Origin: WRIS01 sp031549175
Lineage (GTDB): Bacteria; Actinomycetota; Coriobacteriia; Coriobacteriales; Eggerthellaceae
Assembly (NCBI GenBank): GCA_031549175.1
Contig: JAVBQH010000106.1
Coordinates: 1 to 26,419 of the forward strand
DNA length: 26,419 nucleotides
Direction: 5' to 3'
In this document: piece by piece, positions 15,279-22,741 of the stretch
How the letters are laid out: the number at the start of each line of letters is the position of its first letter
How positions within the stretch are numbered: position 1 is the first letter of the stretch
The notes under the pieces: generated by a model
Database searches by the model: none
What the model saw: only the letters and a program-made list of their open reading frames with translations
Told to the model about the DNA's origin: nothing
Translations under genes and position numbers: made by a program

Positions 15279-15295
15279 TGTAAAATTTTTGTAAA
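15279..15295 (-). promoter_or_regulatory. Paired TTTACA direct repeats, possible Pho box
   Basis: On the minus strand TTTACA (15290-15295) and TTTACA (15279-15284) are exactly 11 bp apart, start to start. That is the spacing of PhoP-bound direct repeats in Gram-positive bacteria (TTAACA-like hexamers separated by ~5 bp). They lie ~120 bp upstream of pit in a locally AT-rich patch. Only two repeats are clear, and no convincing -10 box follows. Confidence 0.35.
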
Positions 15296-15349
15296 GGGAA
15301 ATGGGACGGCGGCCCGTTGGCAGGCTTCGGTTGTCGCAAGCACCGCCAC

Positions 15350-16006
15350 TCAAGCATAGCAGGCAAACACGCGCTGGCGCTCCGCCCCGATGGTAGTGGT
15401 CTCACTGTGCCCCGGTGCCACGACGGTGTCGTCGGGAAGCATGGCGAGCTTCTTCAAGGAAGCCCTCATGTCATCCAGGCTGCCGCCCTCGAAATCCGTG
15501 CGGCCGATGCTGCCATAGAAGAGGGTGTCCCCCGAAAGAAGCACGGGCGCCTTGTCGGGGTATTTGCCGAATTCCGGGCTGAGCAGCAGGCACATACTTC
15601 CCCGCGTATGCCCGGGGGTAAGGATCACCTTCCAGGCCATGTTCCCGACCTTCACGATGTCGCCGTCCGAAACCGTCTGGTCGACCGGACAGGCGGTGGT
15701 CTTCCTGCTGTCGCGGGCAACAAGGTCTTGGTCTGCAATATAGGGGGCGTCGATGTCTGAGGCGATGACGGTTGCGCCGGTTGCCTCGCGCAAGGCGCAG
15801 GCCGCACCGATATGGTCGAAGTGGTGATGGGTCAGGATGATCGCATCGAGCGTGCGGGAGCCCAAGGCCTCCAGGATCGCATCCGGCTGGATGCTCGGGT
15901 CCACCACGAAGGTGGCTTCGCCGTCGCTTACGATATAGACGTTGTTCTCGAGCATTCCGAGCACAAGATACTCAATGTCAACGCAGGTCGTCGTAATGTT
16001 CCTCAT
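15350..16006 (-). CDS. MBL-fold metallo-hydrolase (glyoxalase II-like)
   Basis: A 218-residue metallo-beta-lactamase-fold protein. The dinuclear metal site is complete: THHHFDH (His60, His62, Asp64, His65), PGHT (His133), LLSGDTLF (Asp160) and APGHSETT (His200). The sequence around SGDTLFYGSIGRTD and the length match the small hydroxyacylglutathione-hydrolase-like or YcbL-type group. These cleave thioesters in methylglyoxal metabolism in some species, but the substrate here is unknown. I chose ATG 16006 (MRNITTT) over the in-frame start at 16096: AAGGAA lies upstream, and the longer form would be encoded by the palindromic repeat. It follows rel on the same strand, separated by a terminator-like repeat. 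Confidence 0.88.
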   Translation of the reverse strand: MRNITTTCVDIEYLVLGMLENNVYIVSDGEATFVVDPSIQPDAILEALGSRTLDAIILTHHHFDHIGAACALREATGATVIASDIDAPYIADQDLVARDSRKTTACPVDQTVSDGDIVKVGNMAWKVILTPGHTRGSMCLLLSPEFGKYPDKAPVLLSGDTLFYGSIGRTDFEGGSLDDMRASLKKLAMLPDDTVVAPGHSETTTIGAERQRVFACYA

Positions 16007-16024
16007 GGTGTTCCTTCCCTTCCC

Positions 16025-16096
16025 GTGCAAAGAGGGACAGACCCTTTCACACACTTTCGAAAAGTGGGGCAAAAGGGTCTGTCCCCTTTGTCCCAC
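16025..16096. repeat. Type B palindromic repeat, inverted pair
   Basis: GGGACAGACCCTTT (16034-16047) and its exact complement (16072-16085) form an inverted pair 24 bp apart, with a CACTTT/AAAGTG hairpin (16052-16066) between them. Each copy also has its own imperfect GTG...CAC-ended stem. The pair fills the gap between rel and the MBL gene. Confidence 0.8.
16064..16096 (-). terminator. Hairpin terminator after rel, made from a type B repeat
   Basis: Read on the minus strand, a 14-bp near-perfect stem (one mismatch and one G-T pair) with ends GTGGG/CCCAC closes a five-base loop and is followed at once by TTTTCG. It begins six bases after the rel stop, a normal place for intrinsic termination of the recJ-rel operon. 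Confidence 0.6.
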
Positions 16097-16102
16097 TCAT
16101 GA

Positions 16103-18523
16103 TCAGGCGGACGTGCCGGCCTTTTTGCGCGTGACGTCTCCCGACATCATGCGGTTGGCGTCGAACACGCCGTCGACGCTTTTGATCTTGCTGATAATGC
16201 TGTCAATCGAAGCGATGTCTGACACCTGGAACAAGAAGCGCATCTCGACCACGCCGTCCCGATGGGTGGACAGGGAGCAGGATACGACGTTCGCGCCCAT
16301 ATCCGACAGCACCAAGGTGACGTCGCGCAAGAGCCCCAGGCGGTCAATCGCCTCAATGAAAACTTCAACCTTGTAGGAAGTGCCGGTAGAAGGCGTGTTC
16401 TCCCAGGAAACGTCGATGATGCGCTCCGGTGACTGCAAGAGCTCCTGGGCGTTCGGGCAGTCGGTGCGATGGACGGACACCCCACGGCCCCGGGTTACAA
16501 ACCCGATGATGTCATCGCCGGGCACGGGGTTGCAGCAGCGCGAAAGGCGCACAAGCACATCGTCGATGCCCTTCACCACGACGCCGCTCGAGGTGCGCGT
16601 CTCATGCTTCTTGGGCCGCTTCACACTGGTGAGCATGGGGGGCATCTTGCCTGTCGATGTATCGGACGATCCGATACTCGGCGTCTCCGCCTCTTCATTT
16701 CCACGGTCAACCAATATCTTCAACAGGCGATTTGCCACATGGGTGGCGCTTTCCTTCCCGGTTCCGATATTCACGAGCATGTCGTCGGCCTCCCGGTAGC
16801 CCAGGTGGTCGGCGACCGTTTTGACCGCCCTCATAGACTGCGCGCTTGAGATGCCGAGGCTGTGCTTCCGCATCTCGCGGGTGAGCTTGTCGCGGCCGTT
16901 TTGGAGGTCGTCGCTCCTGCTGATCTTCGCGAAATAGGCCCTGATCTTCGAACGGGCCGAAGGGGTCTTCACGATGTTGAGCCAGTCGCGCGAGGGGTTG
17001 GCGCTTTTCTGGGTGAGTATCTCGACGCGGTCGCCCAGCTGCAACTCATAGGTCAAGGGCACGATGGACCCGTTCACCTTCGCGCCGACGCAGTGGTTCC
17101 CCACCTCGGTATGGATGGCATACGCGAAGTCAACCGGGGTTGATCCTGCTCTCAGGCTCATGACCTCGCCTTTCGGCGTGAACACAAAGACCTCGGAAGG
17201 TGCCAGGTCGACCTTCAGGGATTTCAGGAACTCGCGGCTGTCCTGCGTCTCGTCTTGCCAGTCGACCATTTGCCTGAGCCAGGCCATCTGCTGATCGAAG
17301 CCGTCTTGTCTGCCGCCCTTTTCCTTGTAGCGCCAGTGTGCCGCCACGCCGTACTCGCTCATCTGGTGCATCTCTTCGGTGCGGATCTGCACTTCGAGAG
17401 GACGGGCGGCCGGGCCGATCACCGTGGTGTGGAGGCTTTGGTACATGTTGAACTTCGGCATGGCGATATAGTCTTTGAAACGGCCCGGCATAGGGTGCCA
17501 AAGCGAATGGACCGCACCCAGGGCCGAATAGCAGTCCTTCACCGACTTCACGATAAGCCGCACTGCGATCAGGTCGTATATCTCGGAGAAGCCCTTGCCC
17601 TTCTGCGTCATCTTCTGGTAGATGGAGTAGAGGTGCTTAGGCCGCCCCATGATCTGAACGGATACGTTCACCTTCTCCATCTCTTTGTGGATGGTGTCAA
17701 TGATCTGCTCGAGATAGGCCTCGCGTTCTTCGCGGCTGTCGGTGACCATGCGGGACACCTGCTTGAACTTGTTGGGCTCGAGGTAATAGAAGCTGAGGTC
17801 CTCGAGCTCCCATTTGATCGAGTTGATGCCCAAACGGTGGGCGATCGGGGCATATATCTCCAAGGTCTCGCGGGCCTTGAAGATGCGTCGGTCTTCCTTC
17901 AGCGCCGCCAAGGTGCGCATGTTGTGCAGGCGGTCGGCAAGTTTGATGACGATGACGCGGATATCCTTGCTCATGGCCACGAACATCTTGCGGATGGTCT
18001 GGGCCTGTTCGTCGGAAAGGCTTTCGACCTCGATGCGCGTGATCTTCGTGACGCCGTCGACGAGTTGCGCCACCTGTTCGCCGAATTCTTCGGCGATGGT
18101 TTCGTTTGACACCTTGGAGTCCTCCACCACGTCATGGAGGAGGGCGGCGCACAGGGTCTCCACGTCCATACGCAGGTCGACGAGGATAAGCGTCACCTCG
18201 ACCGGATGGCCGATAAAAGGCTCGCCCGTTTTTCTGCATTGCCCCTCATGGGCTTCGGCGGCAAAGGAAAAGGCCTTCTTCAGCAAGGCGATTTCATCCT
18301 CACCTAGATAGGCCTCTGCCATCGAGATCATTTCTTGAAAACGCATGCGCGGCGTTTCGTCTACCATAGGCTCGGAGTTTTCGGCCGCGAAGCTCTTCTC
18401 TGAAGTGTGGGCGCGCCCGAGTAGTTCCGGTTTTTCGTTTTTGATTGCCGAGGATCCGGGGTCGGGCATGACAAGCATCTCGCCGATCAGCTCTTCTTTC
18501 TGCTTTTTCTTCTTCTGTGCCAT
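16103..18523 (-). CDS. rel: Bifunctional (p)ppGpp synthetase/hydrolase Rel
   Basis: An 806-residue long RSH protein that makes and degrades (p)ppGpp in the stringent response. After a ~60-residue charged N-terminal extension comes the HD hydrolase: IGHPVEV (His106), LLHDVVED (His130-Asp131) and KLADRLHNMRTL. The synthetase domain shows GRPKHLYSIYQKM (~293-305) and GRFKDYIAMPKFNMYQSLHT. RFKD (348-351) is the RXKD form of bifunctional enzymes, as opposed to EXDD in RelA. A TGS domain (VFVFTPKGEVMSLRAGSTPVDFAY, ~445-468), a CC/H zinc-finger-like segment (RCCNPVPGDDIIGFVTRGRGVSVHRTDCPN) and a C-terminal ACT domain complete it. Both activities should therefore be intact. Its ATG shares one base with the stop of the RecJ fusion (TAATG), so translation is coupled. 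Confidence 0.96.
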   Translation of the reverse strand: MAQKKKKQKEELIGEMLVMPDPGSSAIKNEKPELLGRAHTSEKSFAAENSEPMVDETPRMRFQEMISMAEAYLGEDEIALLKKAFSFAAEAHEGQCRKTGEPFIGHPVEVTLILVDLRMDVETLCAALLHDVVEDSKVSNETIAEEFGEQVAQLVDGVTKITRIEVESLSDEQAQTIRKMFVAMSKDIRVIVIKLADRLHNMRTLAALKEDRRIFKARETLEIYAPIAHRLGINSIKWELEDLSFYYLEPNKFKQVSRMVTDSREEREAYLEQIIDTIHKEMEKVNVSVQIMGRPKHLYSIYQKMTQKGKGFSEIYDLIAVRLIVKSVKDCYSALGAVHSLWHPMPGRFKDYIAMPKFNMYQSLHTTVIGPAARPLEVQIRTEEMHQMSEYGVAAHWRYKEKGGRQDGFDQQMAWLRQMVDWQDETQDSREFLKSLKVDLAPSEVFVFTPKGEVMSLRAGSTPVDFAYAIHTEVGNHCVGAKVNGSIVPLTYELQLGDRVEILTQKSANPSRDWLNIVKTPSARSKIRAYFAKISRSDDLQNGRDKLTREMRKHSLGISSAQSMRAVKTVADHLGYREADDMLVNIGTGKESATHVANRLLKILVDRGNEEAETPSIGSSDTSTGKMPPMLTSVKRPKKHETRTSSGVVVKGIDDVLVRLSRCCNPVPGDDIIGFVTRGRGVSVHRTDCPNAQELLQSPERIIDVSWENTPSTGTSYKVEVFIEAIDRLGLLRDVTLVLSDMGANVVSCSLSTHRDGVVEMRFLFQVSDIASIDSIISKIKSVDGVFDANRMMSGDVTRKKAGTSA

Positions 18524-21500
18524 TAGCCATCCCCCCTTTTCTTCTCGTCGGGGTTTTGATGTGCCCCCTCGTTCGCCTTGTGCGGGCGGTCTTCCCGCGC
18601 TTCCTGCTCATGGGGAAGAATCGCTTTCGATATGCGGCTTTGCAGCATTCTTTCGGCGCTTTTCATCGCCCAATCCCTGAAATCGTAGAATATCTCACGT
18701 TCGTCGAGGCCTTCGCGATACCGGATGCTGTCGGTGAGCTCGACCTTGCTCTGCGTTTCCCGGACATGGATGAACCGCCGGTTCTCGCCTTCCGCAAAGG
18801 ACGTATGGACATCGATCAAGCCGAGTTCGCGGAATACCGACACGCCGCAGGCCACTGCCGTCGGGCTTACGGTGAAGCTCACCTTTTTGCTTGCACTGAC
18901 CGCCAGGTCGGCGTTGCTGATCGCAAAGTACTTCTGGGCGCTTTCCTTTTGAAGGCGGCGCAGCTCGCGATAGAGCTGGGCAAGACAGTCATGGTCCGGA
19001 GTCATATCATACAGGATTTTCTCGTTGATGTCCGCGTCGTTGCGCCCAAAGAGCAGGTGTATCGTCGCCCGCTTTCCATCCCTTCCGGCCCGCCCGCTGA
19101 TCTGGTTGAACTCGACCTCGTTGAAGGGCAGGTGGTAGAGCACCACATGCCTGATGTTGGGGATGTTGACCCCTTCTCCGAAGGCGGACGTCGTCACCAG
19201 GACGCAAAGTGCGTCGGTGCGGAAAAGCTCTTCGATTCTCTTGCGCTCAAGACGCGAAAGGCCTGCATTGTAAAAGCCGATAAGGGATGCCATCTGGGGA
19301 ACGGTCTTGCGCAAGGTCCGCGCAAGAGCCACGGACTGCTCGCGCGAATTGACGTAGATGACCGTTTTCTCTCCGCCGGCGATCAGGTTTGCGACATAGC
19401 TGTCCCTGCTTTTCAGGTTGCGCTGGTCGTCCACGGCCAGGTTCTCGCGTATGGTCTCGTCGCAGACGCAGTGGCGGATCCCGAGGCTTGAGGTGATGCT
19501 CTCGGCAATGGCGGCATTGGCGGTTGCCGTCAATGCCAAGACGGTTGGGCTTCCCATTTGGGATATCTTTGATCCCAACTGGGCGTAGGCCATGCGTTGT
19601 CCGGCCTTCGCCTGTCCGATATGGTGGGCCTCGTCGATCACGACGAAGCCGATAGGGGCTGCTTCGACGAACTTCCGCACGTGAAAGCTGAAGAATTCGG
19701 GTGTCGTCAAAACGATGTCGACCGCACCGTCGTGCAATCCTTTGAAGATGCGGACACGCTCTTCCGGTGGGCTTTCGCCGGTAAGCACCTCGGTGTGTAT
19801 GCCGAAGGCCTCAAGCGCCTCGCTTATATGGAATGCCTGGTCTGCGATAAGGGCCCGCAAAGGATAGACGAAGAGGCTCTTCGCGTCTTTGAGCAGGGCC
19901 TCACAGGCGGCATGCACGTAGAAGGTGAGCGACTTCCCGCGCCCGGTCGGCATGACGGCGAGCACCGATTCCCCCCGCTCCAACAGGTCGAGCACGTCTT
20001 TTTGGGCATCATGCAGGCGACTGCCTGGGATGAGGGCTTCGATAATGGCCTCCTGCAAGGCCTTCGGGCACGACTCTGCCCGCCCTTTCCAGAATCTGCG
20101 GTTTTTCTCCCGCGTTTCCTGCTGCTTGCCGGATGCCTCGGCATCCTCGGAGCAGCGTGCGCGAGCTTTTGCGTCACCCCGGTACAAGTCGGCAATGAAG
20201 CTTTGGCTCTCCGGATTCATGCAGGCCTCGAGCCCTGCGCAAGCCTGGGCAGGCATAAGCGCAGAGATCATGGCCTTGACCGTCTTCCTTCCGCGCCATT
20301 CGTCTATCTGCAGTTCGAATGCGGCGTTTACCACGCTGTCGCACTGCATGAGCGATTCGATGTCTTGGCAGTGGAACATGATGCTTGTCAGGGAGTACTT
20401 CCCGTCTGAAAGGGTGCAGGAGAAATGGTTCTTGTCTGCGCCGACGGCCTTGCAGTTGGTCAGAAGCACATCGCGCGCCAGGAAACAAGGCACTTTGTTT
20501 TCCTGCCCGAAGGGGGCAAGCCTTTGCAATGCGGCCACATTGTTGATCGAGAGCTCGGAAAGGTCGACGCAGGCATCGATGTCGGTGCGTGCCGTGAAGC
20601 TCTCTGGAGGCAGTTTGTCCATATAGGCCAAGAGGCGCCGGTTGAATTCGTCAAGCTTGCTTGACGGGAGGGTCACCCCTACCGCTGCCTCATGCCCTCC
20701 GAACCTGATAAGGAGGTCGGAAACGCTTTCGACTGCCTTGAGCAGGTTGATCTGCCCTGCACTGCGTCCCGAACCGCGGGCCTCTTCCCCATCGATAGTG
20801 AACAGCAGCGTGGGAACCCCATAGGTGTTCACCAGCCGGCTTGCGACGATCCCCTTCACGCCCTCGTGCCAGCCTTCGCCGGATACGACGAGGAGGCGCT
20901 GCCCATGGAATATCCGGGCTGCCTGCTCTTTGGCAAGCTCCGAAAGCTCGGCCTCGATGGCCCTTCGTCTGTCGTTGACCATTTCCAACTCCGCAGCTTT
21001 TTTGCATGCCTCTTCGTAGTCATCTGTAAGCAGCAGGTCGAGGGCGGGCTGGGCATCGCCCATACGGCCTGCAGCATTGAGCCGCGGGATGATGGAGAAG
21101 CTGATGTTGGTTGCCGTCAGCTCCTTGCCTGCCACGCCCGATGTGCCCAGCAGCGCCGCAATGCAGTTGCGCGGCTGCTCTTCCATGCGGGCGATGCCAT
21201 GCGCGACCAGCGCACGGTTTTCCATGAGCATCGGCATAAGGTCGGCCACCGTGCCAAGCGTGGCCAGGTCGGTGTATTCGCGCCAAAGGTGCGGCTGGCC
21301 GAAACGGCCTCCGAGCACCTGGATCAGTTTGAGTGCCACCCCGACCCCCGCAAGCATCGCGCTGGGGCAGTTTTCGCTCAGCTTGGGGTCTGCGACAGGG
21401 ACGCCGACCGGCACAAGGTCGACCGGCTCGTGGTGGTCGGTGACCGCCAGCCCGATTCCTGCTCCGGTGAGGATCTCCGCTTCCTTCTTGCAGGCGATGC

Positions 21501-21933
21501 CGCAGTCGACGGTGATGACGAAGTCCGGATCCAGTGCAGCCAGGCGCTCGAGCGAGGCTTCGGTCAGCCCATACCCCTCTTCGAAACGCAGGGGGATGAA
21601 GGGGGTGACTCGGGCGCCCAAAACCCTGAGGCCACGGGTCAGGGTGGCCGTTGCCGATATGCCGTCAAGGTCGAAGTCTCCGAACACCACGATATGCTGG
21701 TCTTTACGGATGCTTGCCTCCACCGCATCGGCAACGTCGCCCAAACCGGGGATCAGGTAGGGATCGAGCCAATCGCGCTCAAGCGTTGGGTTCAAGAAGG
21801 CGCGTGCCTGTTCGGACGTGGAGATGCCCCGGGCAACCAGGGTCACCGCTACAAAATGAGGCAGATTGAGCTCTCTTTGCAATTGCGAAACGAGAGCGGG
21901 GTCGGCCGCACGTATGTTGAATTGTGCTGACAA
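18523..21933 (-). CDS. recJ: RecJ exonuclease fused to a RecQ-like DEAH helicase
   Basis: A 1,136-residue protein. The first ~560 residues are RecJ: VVFGDFDLDGISATATL (Asp86, Asp88, Asp90), TVDCG (Asp142), AVTDHH (166-168), the DHHA1 region with GRSAGQ and GGHEAAVG (412-419), then an OB-like segment. After a ~70-residue charged linker comes a superfamily 2 helicase: MPTGRGKS (661-668), VIDEAHH (765-771), LTATANA and QISGRAGRDG (944-953), which resembles RecQ motif VI. RecJ degrades ssDNA 5' to 3', and RecQ-type helicases supply that strand. Fusion would couple unwinding with degradation in recombination and repair. All core acidic and Walker residues appear present. The start is TTG 21933 with a distant GAGG. 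No closer in-frame ATG was found. The stop overlaps rel. Confidence 0.9.
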   Translation of the reverse strand: MSAQFNIRAADPALVSQLQRELNLPHFVAVTLVARGISTSEQARAFLNPTLERDWLDPYLIPGLGDVADAVEASIRKDQHIVVFGDFDLDGISATATLTRGLRVLGARVTPFIPLRFEEGYGLTEASLERLAALDPDFVITVDCGIACKKEAEILTGAGIGLAVTDHHEPVDLVPVGVPVADPKLSENCPSAMLAGVGVALKLIQVLGGRFGQPHLWREYTDLATLGTVADLMPMLMENRALVAHGIARMEEQPRNCIAALLGTSGVAGKELTATNISFSIIPRLNAAGRMGDAQPALDLLLTDDYEEACKKAAELEMVNDRRRAIEAELSELAKEQAARIFHGQRLLVVSGEGWHEGVKGIVASRLVNTYGVPTLLFTIDGEEARGSGRSAGQINLLKAVESVSDLLIRFGGHEAAVGVTLPSSKLDEFNRRLLAYMDKLPPESFTARTDIDACVDLSELSINNVAALQRLAPFGQENKVPCFLARDVLLTNCKAVGADKNHFSCTLSDGKYSLTSIMFHCQDIESLMQCDSVVNAAFELQIDEWRGRKTVKAMISALMPAQACAGLEACMNPESQSFIADLYRGDAKARARCSEDAEASGKQQETREKNRRFWKGRAESCPKALQEAIIEALIPGSRLHDAQKDVLDLLERGESVLAVMPTGRGKSLTFYVHAACEALLKDAKSLFVYPLRALIADQAFHISEALEAFGIHTEVLTGESPPEERVRIFKGLHDGAVDIVLTTPEFFSFHVRKFVEAAPIGFVVIDEAHHIGQAKAGQRMAYAQLGSKISQMGSPTVLALTATANAAIAESITSSLGIRHCVCDETIRENLAVDDQRNLKSRDSYVANLIAGGEKTVIYVNSREQSVALARTLRKTVPQMASLIGFYNAGLSRLERKRIEELFRTDALCVLVTTSAFGEGVNIPNIRHVVLYHLPFNEVEFNQISGRAGRDGKRATIHLLFGRNDADINEKILYDMTPDHDCLAQLYRELRRLQKESAQKYFAISNADLAVSASKKVSFTVSPTAVACGVSVFRELGLIDVHTSFAEGENRRFIHVRETQSKVELTDSIRYREGLDEREIFYDFRDWAMKSAERMLQSRISKAILPHEQEAREDRPHKANEGAHQNPDEKKRGDG

Positions 21934-22060
21934 GGGATGACAAGCCTCACATGCGTGAATTCCAGTAGTTCGTCGTCTATTTTCTCATATCCAACTGATG
22001 CTGTCACCGCAGGAGCCCTGACCTTTACCGCTCATTCACGAAACGCACTCTTTTGCAGCA

Positions 22061-22091
22061 CCGTGCAAGGGGGTCAGACCCTTTTGCACGG
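22061..22091 (+). repeat. Type C palindromic repeat, copy 1
   Basis: CCGTGCAA (22061-22068) and TTGCACGG (22084-22091) enclose GGGGGTCAGACCC-like sequence, giving a 31-nt stem with two G-T positions. Twenty bases from 22058 are identical to the inverted copy at 22125-22163. Confidence 0.8.
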
Positions 22092-22110
22092 GTTGTTCCT
22101 GATCTATACT
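22083..22110 (+). promoter_or_regulatory. Candidate promoter of the Nim-like gene
   Basis: TATACT (22105-22110) with TTTGCA (22083-22088) 16 bp upstream. The -35 box falls in the right arm of the type C repeat, and the start would be near 22117, just before the second repeat. Confidence 0.4.
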
Positions 22111-22124
22111 GGAAGTTGACCAAT

Positions 22125-22163
22125 CCGCACCGTGCAAGGGCCTGACCCCCTTGCACGGTGCGG
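22125..22163 (-). repeat. Type C palindromic repeat, copy 2 (inverted), in the leader of the Nim-like gene
   Basis: A perfect 16-bp stem, CCGCACCGTGCAAGGG (22125-22140) against 22148-22163, with a seven-base loop. It is inverted relative to copy 1, and the two form a pair 33 bp apart. It ends 26 bases before the ATG at 22190, leaving the ribosome binding site free. Confidence 0.85.
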
Positions 22164-22189
22164 ATACCTGGACCCCGGGAGGAGCTGCA

Positions 22190-22696
22190 ATGACCCATTA
22201 CGACATGCGCTATGACCGCCGCAAGATTGCAGACGCAGAGGCCTATCAGATATTCGAAGAGGCCGAATACTGCGTCATCTCTACCGTTGATGCTGATGGA
22301 ATGCCTTATGGTTTTCCCATCTCCCATGTGTTGAAGGAGGGCGTCATCTATATCCACACGACGAACACCTTCGGCCACAAGCTTGACGACTTCATGCATG
22401 ACCCGCGCATCTGCGCCACCGCCGTCGGCCCGGTTGCCGCATGCTTCGAAGAGACCTTCTTCACCACACGTTACGAGTCTGCCATCGCCTTCGGCCGCAT
22501 ACGACGTGTCGAGGACGCCGTCGAGGCGAAGCAGGCGCTCGTGGCGCTCTGCATGAAATACCTGCCGGAGTTCAAACACGAGATCGGGCCGGCGATCGAG
22601 CGGGAAATGGCTGATACGGCGGTCTGGGCGATCGGTATCGACGAGGTCACGGGAAAGGCCGCCCGCAAGATCGGCGATTGGACCCCCGAATCCTGA
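22190..22696 (+). CDS. Pyridoxamine 5'-phosphate oxidase-like (NimA-type) flavin-binding protein
   Basis: A 168-residue split-barrel protein. The family pattern is MRYDRRKIADAEAYQIFEEAEYCVISTVDADGMPYGFPISHVL, then VIYIHTTNTFGHKLDDFMHDPRICATAVG, and FTTRYESAIAFGRIRRVED in the third part. This group includes 5-nitroimidazole-reducing Nim proteins and other FMN- or haem-binding proteins. Real nitroimidazole resistance cannot be inferred from the sequence. I chose ATG 22190 because GGGAGGAGC lies at the right distance and MTHYDMRYDRR matches typical starts. The upstream in-frame start at 22151 would lie in the type C repeat. It is a monocistronic gene, divergent from recJ and convergent with the DUF1648 gene, with a type A repeat as likely terminator. 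Confidence 0.85.
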   Translation: MTHYDMRYDRRKIADAEAYQIFEEAEYCVISTVDADGMPYGFPISHVLKEGVIYIHTTNTFGHKLDDFMHDPRICATAVGPVAACFEETFFTTRYESAIAFGRIRRVEDAVEAKQALVALCMKYLPEFKHEIGPAIEREMADTAVWAIGIDEVTGKAARKIGDWTPES

Positions 22697-22707
22697 CCTG
22701 ACGCGAA

Positions 22708-22741
22708 CCCGAGAAAAGGGGACTGTCCCCTTTTCTCGGCC
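22708..22741 (-). repeat. Palindromic repeat, type A, copy 2 (inverted)
   Basis: Same 34-nt element as at 2996-3029, on the opposite strand and identical in every base, including the central one and the asymmetric ends. It fills the gap between two convergent stop codons, and its last base is the first base of the minus-strand TAG. Its stem followed by TTTTCTC could act as a bidirectional terminator. Confidence 0.9.

Noticed and set aside
20692..21930. A 412-codon plus-strand open frame
   Set aside because: It is antisense to the RecJ domain, whose DHH and DHHA1 motifs fix the true frame.
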